Positions 42,263 to 51,097 of a DNA stretch of 64,000 bases are shown piece after piece. Origin of the DNA: Actinomycetes bacterium (GTDB lineage: Bacteria; Actinomycetota; Actinomycetes; Streptosporangiales; Streptosporangiaceae); NCBI GenBank assembly GCA_025964575.1, contig JAOPYO010000471.1, positions 1-64,000 on the forward strand. Reading direction: 5' to 3'. Under the pieces are notes generated by a model. That model ran no database searches. It was given only the letters and a program-made list of their open reading frames with translations, and had not been told where the DNA came from. Position 1 is the stretch's first letter. Every line of letters begins with the position of its first letter. Made by a program: the position numbers and the translations under genes.

Positions 42263-43750
42263 TCAACGGAATTCCGACAGGCGCGGACGGACCCCAACCA
42301 GGACGAGCGCGGCGATGACGACGGCCGCGCCCGGCAGCAGCCAGTTCCACCCGTTCAGCGCACCGTCACCGTCACGGATGGCCGCGTCGAAGGTGTTCCG
42401 GTGAATGCCGATGAGGGAGACGAGTGCCCGGTCGTAGTCATCGAAGTCATGGATGGAGGAGCCCGCGGTGCGCCCCATCCGGACCTCGATCGCGTCGCGC
42501 GGTTTGCTGGAACCGACCAGCTGCCGCAGTCGGCGATCGTCCTGCTGGAACTTCTGGTAGGTCGTGAGCAGTGTGCTGACGGCCCCTCCCTGGCGATCGA
42601 CGGTGATGTGCCGCGCCTCTTCCCCATAGAAGCCCAGGAAGGGCACCTTGTAGGAGCCCGCGTTGTAGGTGGTCAGGCCCGCGTCCACCCCGGTGTAGTA
42701 CTTGTCGAGGTTGCCGGCCGGGACGTAGAGGATCGATTGGGACTTGTCGAGGTACACCTGTTCGTAGGTGTCGGCCCGGCCGGGATCGAGCAGATAACGG
42801 CTCTCGTCGGCGTTGAGGCTGTTGCTGATCGCCCGTGCCCGGGACAGCGCGAGGATCGAGTCGAACCCGTCCTTCTTGGCCTTCTGCAGGTGGCTCGCTT
42901 CCGCGGAGAGTAGCCCGACGCTCACCACGATGAGCACCAGGGTGCCCAGCGTGGCCAGTGCCAGTGCCGGGTTGATCAACCGCCGGAACCGTCGGCTGAG
43001 GAACATCTGCAGGCTCAGCAGCGCCACGATCACGAGCAGGCCGGTGCTGACCACCCACACCCGGCCGTCCTGCACCGAGGAGTGTTTCGACTCGTAGGTG
43101 CGCCGCACGATCGTCCCGCTGTCGAGAGTCAGGTTGTACGCCTTCGGCAGCAGATCCAGTTTCATCAGATCCGTCGCCTGGCGGTGCAGATCGATGACCT
43201 GCTGCGGGGGCGGTCCGGCGGCATGGCCGGCCTGGCCGTCGAGCAGTAGGGCCTGGGAGGCGAGCCGCTCGTACTGACCCAGCCCGTCGAGCACGGCCTG
43301 CACCGTACGCTGCCCGGCCGGGTCCTTTCCGGCCAGGTCGGAGGCTTGCAGCACGGCCTTGTCGGCTTGCGCGCGGCGCTGCTGGTAGACGTTCAGCGCC
43401 TGGGCCCGGCCGACGCCCAGATCCTGTTCCTTACCGATCAGCAGTACGTTGGCCAACTGGGCGTCCATGTCGCTGAGTGCGAAGTACAGGTCGCCGGTGG
43501 CGACCACCTGCGGGCCCGCGCCGTGCCCGATGACCTGCAGGCCGTCGCGCGCGTCACCGACGACCGAGCTGGTGACCGCGAACAGTGCCGCGACGGCGAG
43601 CACGGCGGCCAGCGCCGCCGCGCGGATGCGCCCCGGCATGGTCCGCAGCCGCAGCGGACCGGCCAGCCTTCTCAGCGTGGAGTCCGGTATCTGGAGAGTG
43701 CTTCCCGGGGTCGTTGCCGGGTGCGATGAACGAGCCGTCGACATGGTCAT
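42263..43750 (-). CDS. glnX: GlnX-like membrane signalling protein
   Basis: A 495-residue protein. It starts at ATG 43750, overlapping the FHA gene stop (ATGA). Four membrane helices are seen: about residues 37-60 (AAALAAVLAVAALFAVTSSVV), two close together near 230-285 (VWVVSTGLLVIVALLSLQMFL; LALATLGTLVLIVVSVGLL), and one at the C-terminus (WLLPGAAVVIAALVLVGV). This leaves two large extracytoplasmic helical domains, each like a four-helix sensor bundle (GDARDGLQVIGHGAGPQVVA; EASHLQKAKKDGFDSILALSRAR). The topology and gene neighbours match GlnX of M. tuberculosis, which links GlnH to PknG. No kinase domain is present. Its stop lies eight bases before the glnH start. Confidence 0.82.
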   Translation of the reverse strand: MTMSTARSSHPATTPGSTLQIPDSTLRRLAGPLRLRTMPGRIRAAALAAVLAVAALFAVTSSVVGDARDGLQVIGHGAGPQVVATGDLYFALSDMDAQLANVLLIGKEQDLGVGRAQALNVYQQRRAQADKAVLQASDLAGKDPAGQRTVQAVLDGLGQYERLASQALLLDGQAGHAAGPPPQQVIDLHRQATDLMKLDLLPKAYNLTLDSGTIVRRTYESKHSSVQDGRVWVVSTGLLVIVALLSLQMFLSRRFRRLINPALALATLGTLVLIVVSVGLLSAEASHLQKAKKDGFDSILALSRARAISNSLNADESRYLLDPGRADTYEQVYLDKSQSILYVPAGNLDKYYTGVDAGLTTYNAGSYKVPFLGFYGEEARHITVDRQGGAVSTLLTTYQKFQQDDRRLRQLVGSSKPRDAIEVRMGRTAGSSIHDFDDYDRALVSLIGIHRNTFDAAIRDGDGALNGWNWLLPGAAVVIAALVLVGVRPRLSEFR

Positions 43751-44547
43751 GGCAGTCTCCGCACCGTGATGGTGGTCCAGGCGCCGACGTGGATCCGATC
43801 GCCGTCCTGCAACGGGAGTTCGGTGTTGACGGCGATGGGATCGGTCTCCTCGTTGACGGTGGTGCCGTTGGTGGAGCCCGGGTCGACCAGTGTCCAGCCG
43901 CCGTCGGGCCGCGCGAGCAGCACCGCGTGGGTGTGGGAGACGCCTGGATCCTCCGGCGGCCCGCTCAGGTCGATCTCTGGCACCGTGCCCTGGGACACGC
44001 TGCGCCGTCCGATGCGGATCTGCTGCCCCGTCAGCGGCACCCGCCGCTCCGGGCAGTACGGGGGGAAGGTGAGGGCGGTCACGTCGGGGCCGTCCTGAGC
44101 GCGTACCGCGTCGTAGTAGGCCCGGTCGGCGCTGACCACGGCGGTCCACCCCCCAACCCCACTCCCAGTCTCGGTCGCCGCTCCCGTCCCGGTTCCGGTT
44201 CCCGTCCCGGCGGAGGTCTCCGCAGAAGCCCCACCCACTCCGTGATCAGGCGATCGTTCGTCGATCGATTGCGTGATCACGGCGGGAGTGGGGGACGGAC
44301 GAGACGGGATGCCGCCGCCGGTGGAGAAGTCGTAGCCGCACTCCTCGCAGAAACGGCCGCTGCGGGGTGTGGCGCAGTCCGGGCAGGGTTCATCGCCCTC
44401 GCCGCCGATGGCGGGTGGGGGGACCTGGGGGGCCGACCCCGCGTCCGGTCCAGGCCGCGCCGGCGCCGGTGCCCCGGCCATGCGAATACCACAGACGTCG
44501 CAGTATTCGTCGTCGGCAGAGGAGTGCCCTGCGGGACAGGTCGCCAT
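43747..44547 (-). CDS. FHA-domain protein with two N-terminal zinc-ribbon motifs
   Basis: A 266-residue soluble protein. Two cysteine pairs at each end of the N-terminal region (C-P-A-G-H then YCDVCG; CPDCATPRSGRFCEECG) look like short zinc ribbons (residues 4-20 and 55-71). A Gly/Thr-rich linker (TGTGTGTG) follows. The C-terminal 100 residues form an FHA phosphothreonine-binding domain: QIRIGRRSVSQG, DPGVSHTHAVLL and LVDPGSTNGTTVN carry the conserved Gly-Arg, Ser-His and Asn residues. It may be the functional counterpart of GarA, the FHA substrate of PknG (inference). The same zinc-ribbon style occurs in the PP2C and kinase proteins of the cassette. Confidence 0.88.
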   Translation of the reverse strand: MATCPAGHSSADDEYCDVCGIRMAGAPAPARPGPDAGSAPQVPPPAIGGEGDEPCPDCATPRSGRFCEECGYDFSTGGGIPSRPSPTPAVITQSIDERSPDHGVGGASAETSAGTGTGTGTGAATETGSGVGGWTAVVSADRAYYDAVRAQDGPDVTALTFPPYCPERRVPLTGQQIRIGRRSVSQGTVPEIDLSGPPEDPGVSHTHAVLLARPDGGWTLVDPGSTNGTTVNEETDPIAVNTELPLQDGDRIHVGAWTTITVRRLP

Positions 44548-44549
44548 GC

Positions 44550-45911
44550 TCAGCCCTCGACCTGTGGAGTGCGGGGGGCGTGGGAGGCCGACTCCCCGGG
44601 GGCTACCCGGGTGCGTACGGTCTTGGACGACCGGGTGTCCAGGGACATCTCGTCGGCCTTGTCGACATTTTTCTTCAGCCGTACGGTGCCGGTCGCCGGG
44701 TCGATGACGTCCACGACCTTGCCGAGCAGCGAGGCGATCGCCTCGTTGCCCGACTCGCCGGCCAGCACGACCGCCCGGCCGAGCCGGGCCGTCGCGGTGT
44801 CCAGGTCGCCGTCCTTGCGGGCCTGCAGGCCCTCCTGGATGGCATCGGCGAGCTCGGCCTGGCCGGTGTAGTGGGCGACGCGGGGGTTGATCCGGGTGGA
44901 CAGCACCTCATCGTCGGTCCACTCGGCCAGGATGTTGCCAGTGGCCAGCACCCGGTCCTGTTCACGGGTGGTCCCGGGCAGCACCAGCTTGACCCAGCCG
45001 GCTCGCATCTCCCGGCCCACCTCACCGACCGGGACCTCGACGCAGACGTGATAGTCGCGGCTCTCCTCGCCCCAGGCGCCGGTCGGGTAGTCACCGGCCT
45101 GGGGACCGGCTTCGGTCCGCTTCGCGGTCAGATCCGCCAGGGTGGGCAGCACCTGCTTGACGAAGCGCAGCTTCGCGTTCTGCGGGGTCCACACCCGCAG
45201 CGCCACATCGGCGATCGCCTTGCCCATGGCGGACTGGGTCATGGCCCGGAAGTCGGCTTCCAGATCTTGCGGCTTGGCCACGATGTCGACGCTGCCCAGC
45301 AGCGCCGAGGACACCTTCCGCAGCTCGGCGACCTCCCAGTCGGTGCCGACGCCACGGCAGTCGCATACGAAGTGGCCGGTGCACACGGCCAGCGACGCGT
45401 CCAGTTCTTCAGCGGTCTCGTGCTGGTTCTTGCCGTCGGTCAGCAGGATGGCATGCCGGATGCCGGCCGGGTGGGTGGCCGCCACGCGGGAGAACAGCCG
45501 GTCGGCCAGCCGCAGCCAGGACCCGATCGCGGTGCCACCGGCGGCGCTCAGCTTGCCGATCGCGGTCTTCGCCTGGTTCCTGGTCTGGGTGTCGGCCGCG
45601 ACCAGCTGCTCGCCGGCCGGATAGATCATCTTTGCCCAGCTGGAGCCGGAGACCACGGCGAAGTCGACGCCGTCACGGAGGCTGTCCACGGCGGCTTGGG
45701 CGGCCTTCCTGGCAGCGGCCAGCTTGTTGCCCGGCGTCGTCATCGACCCGGAGGTGTCGATGATGATGACCACGGCCGCGGCGGTGGAGCGGGCGGCTCC
45801 GGCCAGGGGTGCGCCGGTGGCCTCGACCGTCACGATCGCGTTCACCTCCCGACCGCCCTCGGGGAGGTAGCGGTTCTGGTCGACCTTGATGGAGAAGTCG
45901 GGTTCGCTCAT
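44550..45911 (-). CDS. VWA-domain protein
   Basis: A 453-residue protein with no signal peptide. The von Willebrand A domain (about residues 45-220) has the metal-binding MIDAS motif VIIIDTSGSM, the Thr in AAGGTAIGSWL, and the Asp in HAILLTDGKNQH. C-terminal to it are a beta domain (VALRVWTPQNAKLRFVKQVLP; CVEVPVGEVGREMRAGWVKLVLPG) and a helical stretch (YTGQAELADAIQEGLQARKDGDLDTATARLGRAVVLAG). Its start overlaps the PP2C stop (ATGA) and its stop is two bases from the FHA start. VWA proteins of this kind act as scaffolds in kinase/phosphatase cassettes; the actual partner is unknown. Confidence 0.88.
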   Translation of the reverse strand: MSEPDFSIKVDQNRYLPEGGREVNAIVTVEATGAPLAGAARSTAAAVVIIIDTSGSMTTPGNKLAAARKAAQAAVDSLRDGVDFAVVSGSSWAKMIYPAGEQLVAADTQTRNQAKTAIGKLSAAGGTAIGSWLRLADRLFSRVAATHPAGIRHAILLTDGKNQHETAEELDASLAVCTGHFVCDCRGVGTDWEVAELRKVSSALLGSVDIVAKPQDLEADFRAMTQSAMGKAIADVALRVWTPQNAKLRFVKQVLPTLADLTAKRTEAGPQAGDYPTGAWGEESRDYHVCVEVPVGEVGREMRAGWVKLVLPGTTREQDRVLATGNILAEWTDDEVLSTRINPRVAHYTGQAELADAIQEGLQARKDGDLDTATARLGRAVVLAGESGNEAIASLLGKVVDVIDPATGTVRLKKNVDKADEMSLDTRSSKTVRTRVAPGESASHAPRTPQVEG

Positions 45912-47215
45912 TCGGCAGGCTCCGTGATCGGTTGTGCGGGGGGTTCCACCGGACCTGTGGGGTCCGCAGGGGAGAACGGGATCACCACCACGGTGATGTT
46001 GTCGCGCCCGCCGGAATCGAGTGCGATGCGTAGCAGCGACCGGGCGGCGGCCAGCGGTTCAGCGGCGGCCATGCCTATTGGCCTCCCACCCGTTGGCCTC
46101 CCACCCGTTGGCCTCCCACCCGTTGGCTTCCCACCCGTCTCCTGGACGCGGTCACCGGCATCGGGGCCGGTGGCGGCCTCGCCCACGCCGCTGGGTGGGT
46201 TGGGAAGCGCTTCGGCCAGCGCACCGGCGATCGCGGAGGCATCGGGCAGGTAGTTCCAGAGTCCGTCGCTGCAGACGACGACCACGCCGGAGCCTTCGGG
46301 GGTGAAGATCCGGACATGGGCCTCGACCGCGGTCGCGTCCGCGCCCAGCCAGCCGACGAGCACGTGGGCGTTCTGGTGTGCCTGTGCCTCGGCCTCACTC
46401 AACGCACCGAGCGCGACCATCTGTTCGGCCCACGAGTCGTCGTCCGTGAGCCGGGCTCCGTCACCGGAGGCTGGGAGCCAGTGGGCGTGGCTGTCGTCTA
46501 CCCGGGTGTTGGTGGACGTGTCGGGGGGAGGGGCTGGGAGCCAGTAGGCGCGGCTGTCACCCACCCACCCCACAGTGATCGACTCGGCTCCGGTCAGGGC
46601 CGAAACGTAGGTGCAAGCGGGGGCGTCGTGTTCCGACGCCGCCAGTGCGGCCACCGCCTGTGCGGCCCGGAGCACCGCAGTCCGGGTGGCGGTCTCGGCG
46701 TCGGCGCCGGCCTCCAGCTCTTTCAGCAGGACGGCGACTCCGGTGTCCGCGGCGGCCCGCGACGCGTCCTCGGGCCGGGGGGAGGAGGACACCCCGTCGC
46801 AGACGACCGCCGCGACCCCGTCCGAGGTCGCGGCCAGCGCCATCGCGTCCTCGTTCTTACTGTGCCTCAGGCCCTTGTCGCTCACCCCGGCGGCGATCAC
46901 ACCCCCATCGGGGGCGGCCAGCTCGAATTCCACATGGTCGCGGCCGCTGGGCTGCCGTAGCCCGCACCGCTCGCAGTAGCCGTCCACATCGATCGTGCCG
47001 GCGCCGCACCCGGTGCAGTCACCGGCCCCGGGGGGTTCCACGATCGGGATCTCCGCGGTGTTCCTCCCCCCGGCCGGAACCTGGGCGGCGGGTGCCTCTT
47101 CGGAGATGCGATGCCCGCAGGCCTCGCAGAAATTGTTCCCGGTGAACACTGGGGCGTGGCAGACGGGGCACAATGTCGCTGGTTCCTGAGCGTCGCCCAG
47201 GGCTGGATCGTCCAT
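45908..47215 (-). CDS. PP2C-type protein phosphatase with zinc-ribbon N-terminus and internal repeats
   Basis: A 435-residue Ser/Thr phosphatase expected to reverse kinase action. Residues 16-90 hold two zinc-ribbon-like pairs (CPVCHAPVFTGNNFCEACG; CTGCGAGTIDVDGYCERCG). The PP2C domain has GVSDKGLRHSKNEDAMAL, VVCDGVSSS with the metal-binding Asp, GWVGDSRAYWLP, VVVCSDGLWNYL, and GGRDNITVVVIPF. Two oddities lie within it. A 21-residue duplication repeats DSRAYWLPA as DSHAHWLPA. A low-complexity insertion, GGKPTGGRPTGGRPTGG, comes from a 15-bp DNA repeat just before the C-terminal strand. It overlaps the kinase stop (the GTG/ATG start at 47215) and the VWA start. Confidence 0.9.
   Translation of the reverse strand: MDDPALGDAQEPATLCPVCHAPVFTGNNFCEACGHRISEEAPAAQVPAGGRNTAEIPIVEPPGAGDCTGCGAGTIDVDGYCERCGLRQPSGRDHVEFELAAPDGGVIAAGVSDKGLRHSKNEDAMALAATSDGVAAVVCDGVSSSPRPEDASRAAADTGVAVLLKELEAGADAETATRTAVLRAAQAVAALAASEHDAPACTYVSALTGAESITVGWVGDSRAYWLPAPPPDTSTNTRVDDSHAHWLPASGDGARLTDDDSWAEQMVALGALSEAEAQAHQNAHVLVGWLGADATAVEAHVRIFTPEGSGVVVVCSDGLWNYLPDASAIAGALAEALPNPPSGVGEAATGPDAGDRVQETGGKPTGGRPTGGRPTGGRPIGMAAAEPLAAARSLLRIALDSGGRDNITVVVIPFSPADPTGPVEPPAQPITEPAE
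46078..46137. repeat. Four-copy 15-bp tandem repeat inside the PP2C gene
   Basis: TTGGCCTCCCACCCG is present three times exactly and a fourth time with one change (TTGGCTTCCCACCCG). It encodes (TGGRP)-type pentapeptides in the phosphatase, so copy number changes keep the frame. Confidence 0.9.
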
Positions 47216-49503
47216 TAGAACAGGGTCCTCGGCCGGATGGTATTGGCCCTGATCACCAGCGTATGCCGGTCATCAGAGCCCTGAGCGAGACGGGCTAGTT
47301 CACGGTAGGTCCGCTCAAGTTTGCGGCGGAGCCCGGCCTCGGTCAGCCGGGCGCCCAGGAGGGTCGTCCCCCCAGTGGGGGCGTGCCCGGCCAGCACCCA
47401 GTCGAGCGCCGCCCCTACCACCTCCGCGGTGAGCTCCTCTCCCCGAGCACCCTCGAGCTTGAGCTCGGCCAGCCGGTTCCCGGCGGCGATGAGCTCCGAC
47501 TCGGTGAGTTCGCCGGGATCCCGGCCGCGGACGGCCGCCGCGACCGCCGCCACCTGGGCGGCGACATACTGGCTGGAGATCTCCGGAACGGCGTCCAAGG
47601 CCGCCACCGCACCAGCCCGGTCGCCTGTCGCCAGCCGTACCCGGGCCAGCCCGAAGGCCGCGCTGACATAACCGTGATCAGTGCGCCAGACCGCTTCGTA
47701 CAGCCGGGCGGGCGCGTTCTCGTGGGGCACTGGGGATCGGCCCCCAGCGGGCGACGGGCCTCGGCCGCCGGCGAGTTCCTGGCTGAACGCCAGGGCAAGT
47801 TTCGGCGCGGCCTCGCCCGGCATCCAGGTGTAGAGGCCGTCGAAGAGCCGCTGGGCCAGGTCGAAGCGTCCGCCGGCCAGTGCGGCCAGCCCGCGATACC
47901 AGTCGACCCGCCAGTCTCCGGGGAACTGGGCCTCGATCTCGTCGAGCAGCTCTTCGGCCTCGCGGAAACCACCGAGTTCGATCCTGACCCGCGCCAACAT
48001 GAAGCCGACTTCGGGGGACGTCACCGGTGCGGCCACCAGTGCGGTGGCCAGGGCGTCGGGCTCCCGGATGGTGAGCCCCGCCAGAAAGCCGGCCGCCGGA
48101 TCCGACCCGTACACCAGCGGGACCGGCAACGCGGCCGTGGCGGTGGCGGGGACGAGCGATCCCAGCGCCGGGCCGGTGTCACCGTTGAGCGCGGTGATCT
48201 CGGCGCCGGCCGTGTAGCGCTCCGGTCCGAACATGGTCGACGGCGCCGGGCGGGGCTTGCCGTCCTCGGCGGACAGCACCTCCCGCAGCACTCCGGTGAG
48301 CTGTTCGGCCATCTCGGCGGCGTCCTGGAACCGCTCGATCGGGTTCGGATGGGTCGCGCGGCGTAGCAGCCGGTCGTACGACTCGTACCGGCTGAGCAAC
48401 GGCACTTCCGCGCGGTCGGGCAGCGAGGTGGCGTAGGCACTGCTGTAGCCCTTGAACGGGAAACTCATCACGGCGAGCGTGCGGCCGACGGTATAGAGGT
48501 CCGAGCTGATCGACGGGCCGAGGGTCGCGATCTCGGGCGCCTGGTAGCCGACCGTCCCGTAGATCGGGCTGTCGACGTCGGTGGCCCGGCGGACTCCGCC
48601 CAGGTCGAGGAGTTTGAGCTGCTCCTCCGACTGGATGGCGTTGTCCGGCTTGAAGTCGCAGTAGATCAGGCCCAGCCCGTGCAGATAGCCCAGCGCCCGC
48701 AGCACCTCGAGTGCGTAGGCGATGACCTGGCCGACGGGCAGTGAGGTGTCGGCGCCGCCCTGGTCGCGCCGCTGCAGCAGGACGTCCTTGAGGGACTGGC
48801 CGCCGACGTACTCCATGACGATATAGCCGACCAGCACCCCCGTCTTGGGCTCCGGATGTTGGACGAAGTTGTAGATCTTGACGATGTTGGGGTGTTCGAC
48901 CTCGGCGAGGAACGAGCGCTCGGCCGCCGCGGCGGCCAGTGCCTCGGCGTCGCCGGTGTCGAGCAAACCTTTCAGGACCACCCAGCGATCGCTGACGTTG
49001 CGGTCGCGGGCCAGGTAGATCCAGCCGAGCCCGCCGTGCGCGAGGCAGCCGAGCACCTCGTACTGGCCGCCGACCAGATCGCCCGTCCTGAGCTTGGGGG
49101 TGAAGGAGAAGCCGCTGCCGCACTTGGGGCAGAACCCCTCGGTCCGGCCCGGCCGGTCGCCCCGTCCGCGTCCGACCGGCTCGCCACAGCTGCTGCAGAA
49201 CCGCTTGTGCTCGGCGACCTCGGGGTTGTCCAGGACGGCCGAGGCCGGGTCCCGGTAGGGGACGGGCGGCACCTCCACCAGTCCCACGCCGAGCATCCCG
49301 CGCCGGGCCGAGGAGGCGGAACCCGTCCTCGTGCTGCGGTTGGTGGGCGTCGTGCGCCCGGACAGGATGCTGCCCGTGGCCGAGGTAGCGGCAGAGCCCG
49401 CGCTCCGGGAGGCGGCCGCCCCTTCCGGGGGTGCCATGCCGCACAGATCGCAGTAGCCGTCCTCGACGGTGCCCGTGCAACCGGCGTAGGTGCATGTGTT
49501 CAT
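47215..49503 (-). CDS. pknG: PknG-like Ser/Thr protein kinase
   Basis: A 762-residue soluble kinase of PknG architecture. A short zinc ribbon at the N-terminus (CTYAGCTGTVEDGYCDLCG) and a second one (FCSSCGEPVGRG; GFCPKCGSGFSF, about residues 100-135) occupy the rubredoxin position. The kinase domain starts near 145 (YEVLGCLAHGGLGWIYLARD), with the ATP Lys in VVLKGLL, HPNIVKIYNFVQH, the catalytic loop IYCDFKPDN and metal loop LLDLGGVRR, as in PknG. A helical TPR-like half follows (EVGFMLARVRIELGGFREAEELLDEIE). In mycobacteria PknG controls 2-oxoglutarate/glutamate metabolism through GarA. Starts at ATG 49503, with GGAG eight bases upstream; it heads the six-gene cassette. Confidence 0.92.
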   Translation of the reverse strand: MNTCTYAGCTGTVEDGYCDLCGMAPPEGAAASRSAGSAATSATGSILSGRTTPTNRSTRTGSASSARRGMLGVGLVEVPPVPYRDPASAVLDNPEVAEHKRFCSSCGEPVGRGRGDRPGRTEGFCPKCGSGFSFTPKLRTGDLVGGQYEVLGCLAHGGLGWIYLARDRNVSDRWVVLKGLLDTGDAEALAAAAAERSFLAEVEHPNIVKIYNFVQHPEPKTGVLVGYIVMEYVGGQSLKDVLLQRRDQGGADTSLPVGQVIAYALEVLRALGYLHGLGLIYCDFKPDNAIQSEEQLKLLDLGGVRRATDVDSPIYGTVGYQAPEIATLGPSISSDLYTVGRTLAVMSFPFKGYSSAYATSLPDRAEVPLLSRYESYDRLLRRATHPNPIERFQDAAEMAEQLTGVLREVLSAEDGKPRPAPSTMFGPERYTAGAEITALNGDTGPALGSLVPATATAALPVPLVYGSDPAAGFLAGLTIREPDALATALVAAPVTSPEVGFMLARVRIELGGFREAEELLDEIEAQFPGDWRVDWYRGLAALAGGRFDLAQRLFDGLYTWMPGEAAPKLALAFSQELAGGRGPSPAGGRSPVPHENAPARLYEAVWRTDHGYVSAAFGLARVRLATGDRAGAVAALDAVPEISSQYVAAQVAAVAAAVRGRDPGELTESELIAAGNRLAELKLEGARGEELTAEVVGAALDWVLAGHAPTGGTTLLGARLTEAGLRRKLERTYRELARLAQGSDDRHTLVIRANTIRPRTLF

Positions 49504-49671
49504 GAGCTCGCTCCGCTCGCCGGCTCGGGCGCTGTGAGGCAGCGCCTTCCCTCGTCGCTCAGGAGCTCGTTCCTCACTCCTTCGCTCCTCAGTCCAGGCA
49601 CCGCCGCGCCCTCGCGACTCCGCGCGCTCCTCAGTCCAGCCCACGTCGGCGCTCCTCCGGCTCGCTCATGG
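49504..49671. repeat. Intergenic repeat element, copy 1
   Basis: Between the aminotransferase stop and the kinase start. On the minus strand it begins TGAGCGAGCCGGAGGAGCGC and contains CTGGACTGAGGAGCG twice, about 45 bp apart. A related element lies at 53255-53346. Low-complexity GAGCG-rich DNA with no gene; possibly a dispersed repeat of this lineage. Confidence 0.5.
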
Positions 49672-50910
49672 TCACTCAGAGAAAGTCTTATGGAGCAGGG
49701 TCTCCTGCTCGATGACGGAGGCGAGCCGGCGGACGCCCTCATGGATGCGCTCAGGATCGGGATAGCAGTAGGAGAGGCGCAGGTGACGTTGACCGGATCC
49801 GTCGCTGTAGAAGCCGGTGCCAGGCACGTACGCGACCCGGTTGGCGATCGCCCTGGGCGCCATCGCCTTGGAGTCGAGGCCCTCGGGCAGCGTCAGCCAC
49901 ACGAAGAATCCCCCGGCGGGCCGGGTCCACGAGGAACCTGCGGGCATCATCGCCTCCAGCGACCGCAGCATCGTGTCCCGGCGTTCCCGGTACAGCTCAC
50001 GGAAGTCCTTGATCTGCTCCCGCCATGGCTGGGTCGCCAGATACTCCCGCACGGCCAGCTGGCTGAAAGCGGAGTGGGACAGGATCGCCGACTCGGCGGC
50101 GAGCACGAGCTTGGCCCGGATCGCGTGCGGGGCGAGTGCCCAACCCACCCGGAAGCCAGGCGCGAAGGTCTTGGAGAACGAGCCGAGATAGATGACCCGG
50201 TCCGGGTCGTCGGCGCGCAGCGCCAGGAGCGGCTCCCCGTCGAAGCCCAGCAGTCCGTACGGGTTGTCCTCGATGACGAGCAGGTCGTACGTCTCGCAGA
50301 TCTCGAGGATCTCCCGTCTGCGAGCCGCGGTGAGCGTCACACCGGCCGGGTTCTGGAAGGTGGGCACGGTGTAGAGGAACTTGGTACGCCGGCCGGCCAG
50401 CCGCAGCCGCTCCAGGGTCTCCCGCAAGGCCTCGGGAATGAGTCCCTCGGAGTCCAGGGGGACCTGCACGACCTTGGCCTGGAAGGAGGCGAAGGTCCCC
50501 AACGCCCCCACGTACGAGGGCGCCTCGGCGATGACGACGTCACCGGGATCCACGAAGATCCGGGTGATGAGATCGAGCGCCTGCTGCGAGCCCACGGTCA
50601 CCACGATGTCGTCGGCGCTCGCCTGTATGCCCTCCAGTGCCATCACGTCGCAGATCCGTTCGCGCAGCCCGGGGTCGCCCTGCGCCGAGCCGTACTGCAG
50701 GACCTCCGCGCCGCGCTCGGCCACCAGCCGGGCGGTCAGATCGCCGATGAGGTCGAGGGGGAGCGCGGAGACATACGGCATTCCACCGGCGAGCGAGACC
50801 ACCTCGGGCCGCGACGCCACCGCGAAGAGCGCCCGGATCTCCGAGGCCACCATGCCCGCTGCGCGCGCGGCGTATCGGTCGGTGTAAGCGTCGGTGCGGT
50901 GGGCTTTCAC
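49672..50910 (-). CDS. PLP-dependent aminotransferase, class I/II (2-aminoadipate transaminase/LysN-like)
   Basis: A 412-residue fold-type I aminotransferase. It starts at GTG 50910 with GGGAGG upstream; the very long open frame before it is antisense to the GNAT gene. Features are VVSLAGGMPYVSALPLD, LQYGSAQGDPGLRERI, VGSQQALDLITRIF, the Asn/Asp-Tyr region VIEDNPYGLLGF, and the PLP Lys in LGSFSKTFAPGFRVGW. RLSYCYPDPERIHEGV carries the substrate-binding Arg. No N-terminal GntR-type helix-turn-helix, so it is an enzyme and not a MocR regulator, although it belongs to that aminotransferase branch. The substrate is likely an aromatic or 2-aminoadipate-like amino acid; unproven. Confidence 0.87.
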   Translation of the reverse strand: MKAHRTDAYTDRYAARAAGMVASEIRALFAVASRPEVVSLAGGMPYVSALPLDLIGDLTARLVAERGAEVLQYGSAQGDPGLRERICDVMALEGIQASADDIVVTVGSQQALDLITRIFVDPGDVVIAEAPSYVGALGTFASFQAKVVQVPLDSEGLIPEALRETLERLRLAGRRTKFLYTVPTFQNPAGVTLTAARRREILEICETYDLLVIEDNPYGLLGFDGEPLLALRADDPDRVIYLGSFSKTFAPGFRVGWALAPHAIRAKLVLAAESAILSHSAFSQLAVREYLATQPWREQIKDFRELYRERRDTMLRSLEAMMPAGSSWTRPAGGFFVWLTLPEGLDSKAMAPRAIANRVAYVPGTGFYSDGSGQRHLRLSYCYPDPERIHEGVRRLASVIEQETLLHKTFSE

Positions 50911-51097
50911 GGGGCGACCTCCCGGGTGGCGACGGATTTGCAGAGTACGACACGGCCCTGCGTGGCAGACTGACCAGGCCGCCGCAGACGGGGCCGAGGC
51001 ACACATGAGCGCAGGGGCCCTGACCGTTACGATGGCGGATGTCCCCGGTCGGTTGCCGGGATTCTCGAAATGGACGCTTCCAGAAGGGTGCCGCCTG

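Noticed and set aside
49672-50910. MocR-type regulator
   Set aside because: The aminotransferase domain belongs to that branch, but there is no N-terminal GntR helix-turn-helix.
51005-51097. N-terminal extension of the GNAT protein from ATG 51005
   Set aside because: Third-position GC is low compared with the following codons, and a better ribosome site precedes GTG 51098; kept only as an alternative.
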